This document shows positions 62,544 to 64,000 of a stretch of DNA of 64,000 bases, in pieces. Where the stretch lies: the NCBI RefSeq assembly GCF_012395815.1, contig NZ_JAAZQQ010000003.1, positions 333,501-397,500 of the forward strand. Direction: 5' to 3'. Both the position numbers and the translations under genes were made by a program. Numbering within the stretch: the first letter of the stretch is position 1; every line of letters begins with the position of its first letter. Below the pieces are notes generated by a model, which was given only the letters and a program-made list of their open reading frames with translations, was not told the DNA's origin and did no database searches. Source of the DNA: Roseicyclus persicicus. GTDB taxonomy: Bacteria > Pseudomonadota > Alphaproteobacteria > Rhodobacterales > Rhodobacteraceae.

Positions 62544-62843
62544 GGGGTCGTCTCCTTCATGACTGTGGGTGCGAGGGGCTGTGCCCTCGTCCCGCCGTCA
62601 GATGGCCGGGGGAAAAATCGTTTCAACCGAAGCGGATTTCCGCCGGGCGGCTTGACGGCGAGGGGCGGCTGCCTAAGCCGCGGCGGCCCCGCGTTTCCAA
62701 TCAAAGGGCCGTGACAACATGTGAGAGGACGTGACCGGCGGCGGCCCCGCGGCGGCAAACAGTTTCGTGAAAAGCCATGTCATCGCTTGGGCCGGGGGCC
62801 ATATCCGGGGCAAGCTGATGGCGCCGCGACGAAGGAGACACGC
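62544..62843. other. fasciclin/msrP divergent intergenic region
   Basis: No gene is seen in these 300 bases. TTGAAACG on the minus strand (about 62618-62625) may be a -35 element for the fasciclin gene, but no convincing -10 follows. GAAGGAGA precedes the msrP ATG. No repeat of the dispersed family occurs here. Confidence 0.4.
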
Positions 62844-63749
62844 ATGGCCCGCCGCTATACCTCGGATCTCACCTGGGACGACGTCACGCCCAAGGCGCTC
62901 TACATGAACCGGCGCCAGATCATGTCGGGGGCCGGCGCGATGCTGGGGGCCGGGCTGATCGGCGGGGCCGCGCAGGCGCAGGGCGCGCTGGAGCCGAACA
63001 GCTGGGAAGAGATCACCACCTACAACAACTACTACGAGTTCGGCACCCGCAAGGAAGACCCGGCGCGGAACGCGCACACGCTGACCACCTCGCCGTGGGA
63101 GATCGTGATCGACGGGATGGTCGACAACCCCGGCACCTATTCCTTCGAGGAGATCGTCGCGGGCCAGACCATCGAGGAGCGGATCTACCGGTTCCGCTGC
63201 GTCGAGGCCTGGTCGATGGTCATTCCGTGGAACGGGTTCGAGCTGGCCGACCTGCTGGAGCGGGTGGGGGTGCAGGACGGCGCGCGCTACGTCGCGTTCG
63301 AGACCGCGCTGCGGCCCGACGAGATGCCGGGCGTGCGGCTGCCGGTGCTGGACTGGCCCTACCGCGAGGGGCTGCGGCTGGACGAGGCGATGCATCCGCT
63401 GACGATCATGGCCACGGGCATCTACGGCGAGACGATCCCGAACCAGAACGGCGCGCCGATCCGTCTGGTGGTGCCGTGGAAGTACGGGTTCAAGTCGATC
63501 AAGTCGATCGTGCGGATCACCCTGACCGACGAACAGCCCCACGCGACTTGGAACGCGACGCAGCCCGACGAGTACGGCTTCTATTCCAACGTGAACCCCA
63601 ACGTGAATCACCCGCGCTGGTCGCAGGCGACCGAGCGGCGGATCGGCGGCGGGCTGTTCGCGTCGCGGCAGGACACGCTGATGTTCAACGGCTACGAGGC
63701 CGAGGTCGCGGCGCTTTACGAGGGCATGGACCTGGCGGAGTTCTTCTGA
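62844..63749 (+). CDS. msrP: protein-methionine-sulfoxide reductase catalytic subunit MsrP
   Basis: This 301-residue periplasmic molybdoenzyme reduces both R and S methionine sulfoxides in envelope proteins. A Tat signal is visible ([21 protein letters not shown], with RR at residues 23-24). The sulfite-oxidase-fold core contains the Mo-ligand Cys119 in [19 protein letters not shown], then [20 protein letters not shown] and [21 protein letters not shown] precedes the ATG. msrQ follows after four bases, forming the usual pair. Confidence 0.97.
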   Translation: MARRYTSDLTWDDVTPKALYMNRRQIMSGAGAMLGAGLIGGAAQAQGALEPNSWEEITTYNNYYEFGTRKEDPARNAHTLTTSPWEIVIDGMVDNPGTYSFEEIVAGQTIEERIYRFRCVEAWSMVIPWNGFELADLLERVGVQDGARYVAFETALRPDEMPGVRLPVLDWPYREGLRLDEAMHPLTIMATGIYGETIPNQNGAPIRLVVPWKYGFKSIKSIVRITLTDEQPHATWNATQPDEYGFYSNVNPNVNHPRWSQATERRIGGGLFASRQDTLMFNGYEAEVAALYEGMDLAEFF

Positions 63750-63753
63750 CCCG

Positions 63754-64000
63754 ATGGCGGGGCCGTCCGACATCGCGCCGCGGGCGCCCCTGACGGCCCG
63801 CGTGAATCAGGCGCTGCGCCGGGTCCCGGCGTGGACGCTCTATATAGTGGGGGCTGGCTGGGGCGGCTGGCTGTTCTGGCTGGCGGCCACCGGGGGCCTC
63901 GGGGTGGAGCCGATCGAGGCGCTGGAGCACCGGTACGGCGAGCTGGCGCTGCAGCTCATGGTGGCGGGGCTGGCGGTGACGCCGCTGCGCCAGCACCTGG
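63754..64000 (+). CDS. msrQ: MsrQ heme-binding membrane subunit, truncated by the window
   Basis: The first 82 codons or so of MsrQ are present; the gene runs off the right edge. Its membrane start (AWTLYIVGAGWGGWLFWLAATGGLGVEPI) and EALEHRYGELALQLMVAGLAVTPLR fit the b-type heme protein that passes quinol electrons to MsrP. The ATG is four bases after the msrP stop. Confidence 0.9.
   Translation, partial: MAGPSDIAPRAPLTARVNQALRRVPAWTLYIVGAGWGGWLFWLAATGGLGVEPIEALEHRYGELALQLMVAGLAVTPLRQHL

Overview
The window is a GC-rich (roughly 70% G+C), gene-dense stretch of chromosome from an alphaproteobacterium, most likely a member of the Rhodobacteraceae/Roseobacteraceae (order Rhodobacterales). Pointers are the alphaproteobacterial LexA box of the form GTTC-N7-GTTC, a cysteine-poor 41-residue L36 protein, the DgcN-DgcA D-glutamate pair, and many single-domain families typical of that order. 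No transposase, phage, CRISPR array or rRNA operon is visible. There is one tRNA gene, tRNA-Val(GAC). Most genes sit in short operons with 1-4 bp start/stop overlaps.

Left third (1-24 kb). Capsule polysaccharide export genes kpsT and kpsE (minus) face a divergent kpsM. They are followed by rsfS-rlmH (ribosome silencing, 23S rRNA methylation), smc, a lytic transglycosylase, a glutathionyl-hydroquinone reductase, a CGNR zinc-finger protein, and a D-glutamate/D-amino-acid cluster (dgcN-dgcA-dat). A LexA-box-controlled imuB stands without its usual partners imuA and dnaE2. Next come a MOSC protein overlapping yggT, a thioesterase, and an overlapping set of an MFS permease, mepA and an esterase-like secreted protein.

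Middle (24-41 kb). Lysine/diaminopimelate genes dapD and dapE flank a second MltB-type transglycosylase and RNase R. Then come a degenerate Hint-domain protein, a Crp/Fnr regulator next to a DUF2892 membrane protein, an exported MsrA, a sulfotransferase, a saccharopine-dehydrogenase-like enzyme, a phosphoglycerate-mutase-like protein without its usual second histidine, a hydantoinase/carbamoylase, and a hybrid histidine kinase/OmpR regulator pair.

Right third (41-64 kb). A large plus-strand operon combines an acyl-CoA ligase, a complete branched-chain-amino-acid-type ABC importer (two ATPases, two permeases, one binding protein), a PaaK-like ligase with an altered nucleotide loop, and three small membrane proteins, one of them encoded on the opposite strand. 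The two-component system is divergent from it. This looks like a system that imports an organic acid and activates it with CoA, and I regard it as the best candidate for an undescribed system here. Further right are a pseudo-caspase/peptidoglycan-binding protein, rpmJ, tRNA-Val, an N-formylglutamate amidohydrolase, dinB, an SPFH/NfeD pair, pyrF, clpB (with a candidate heat-shock promoter), a fasciclin protein, and msrP with the start of msrQ.

Between genes there is a dispersed repeat family in five copies: a GC hairpin followed by GAGTATTT and AAAGATGA, sometimes with GTTAACCTT. There are also two copies of a GGCGGGCC palindrome and a set of three tandem palindromes centred on CTGCAG. Start sites were chosen from ribosome-binding sites, overlaps and family lengths. 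Domain names come from reading motifs, not from database searches.
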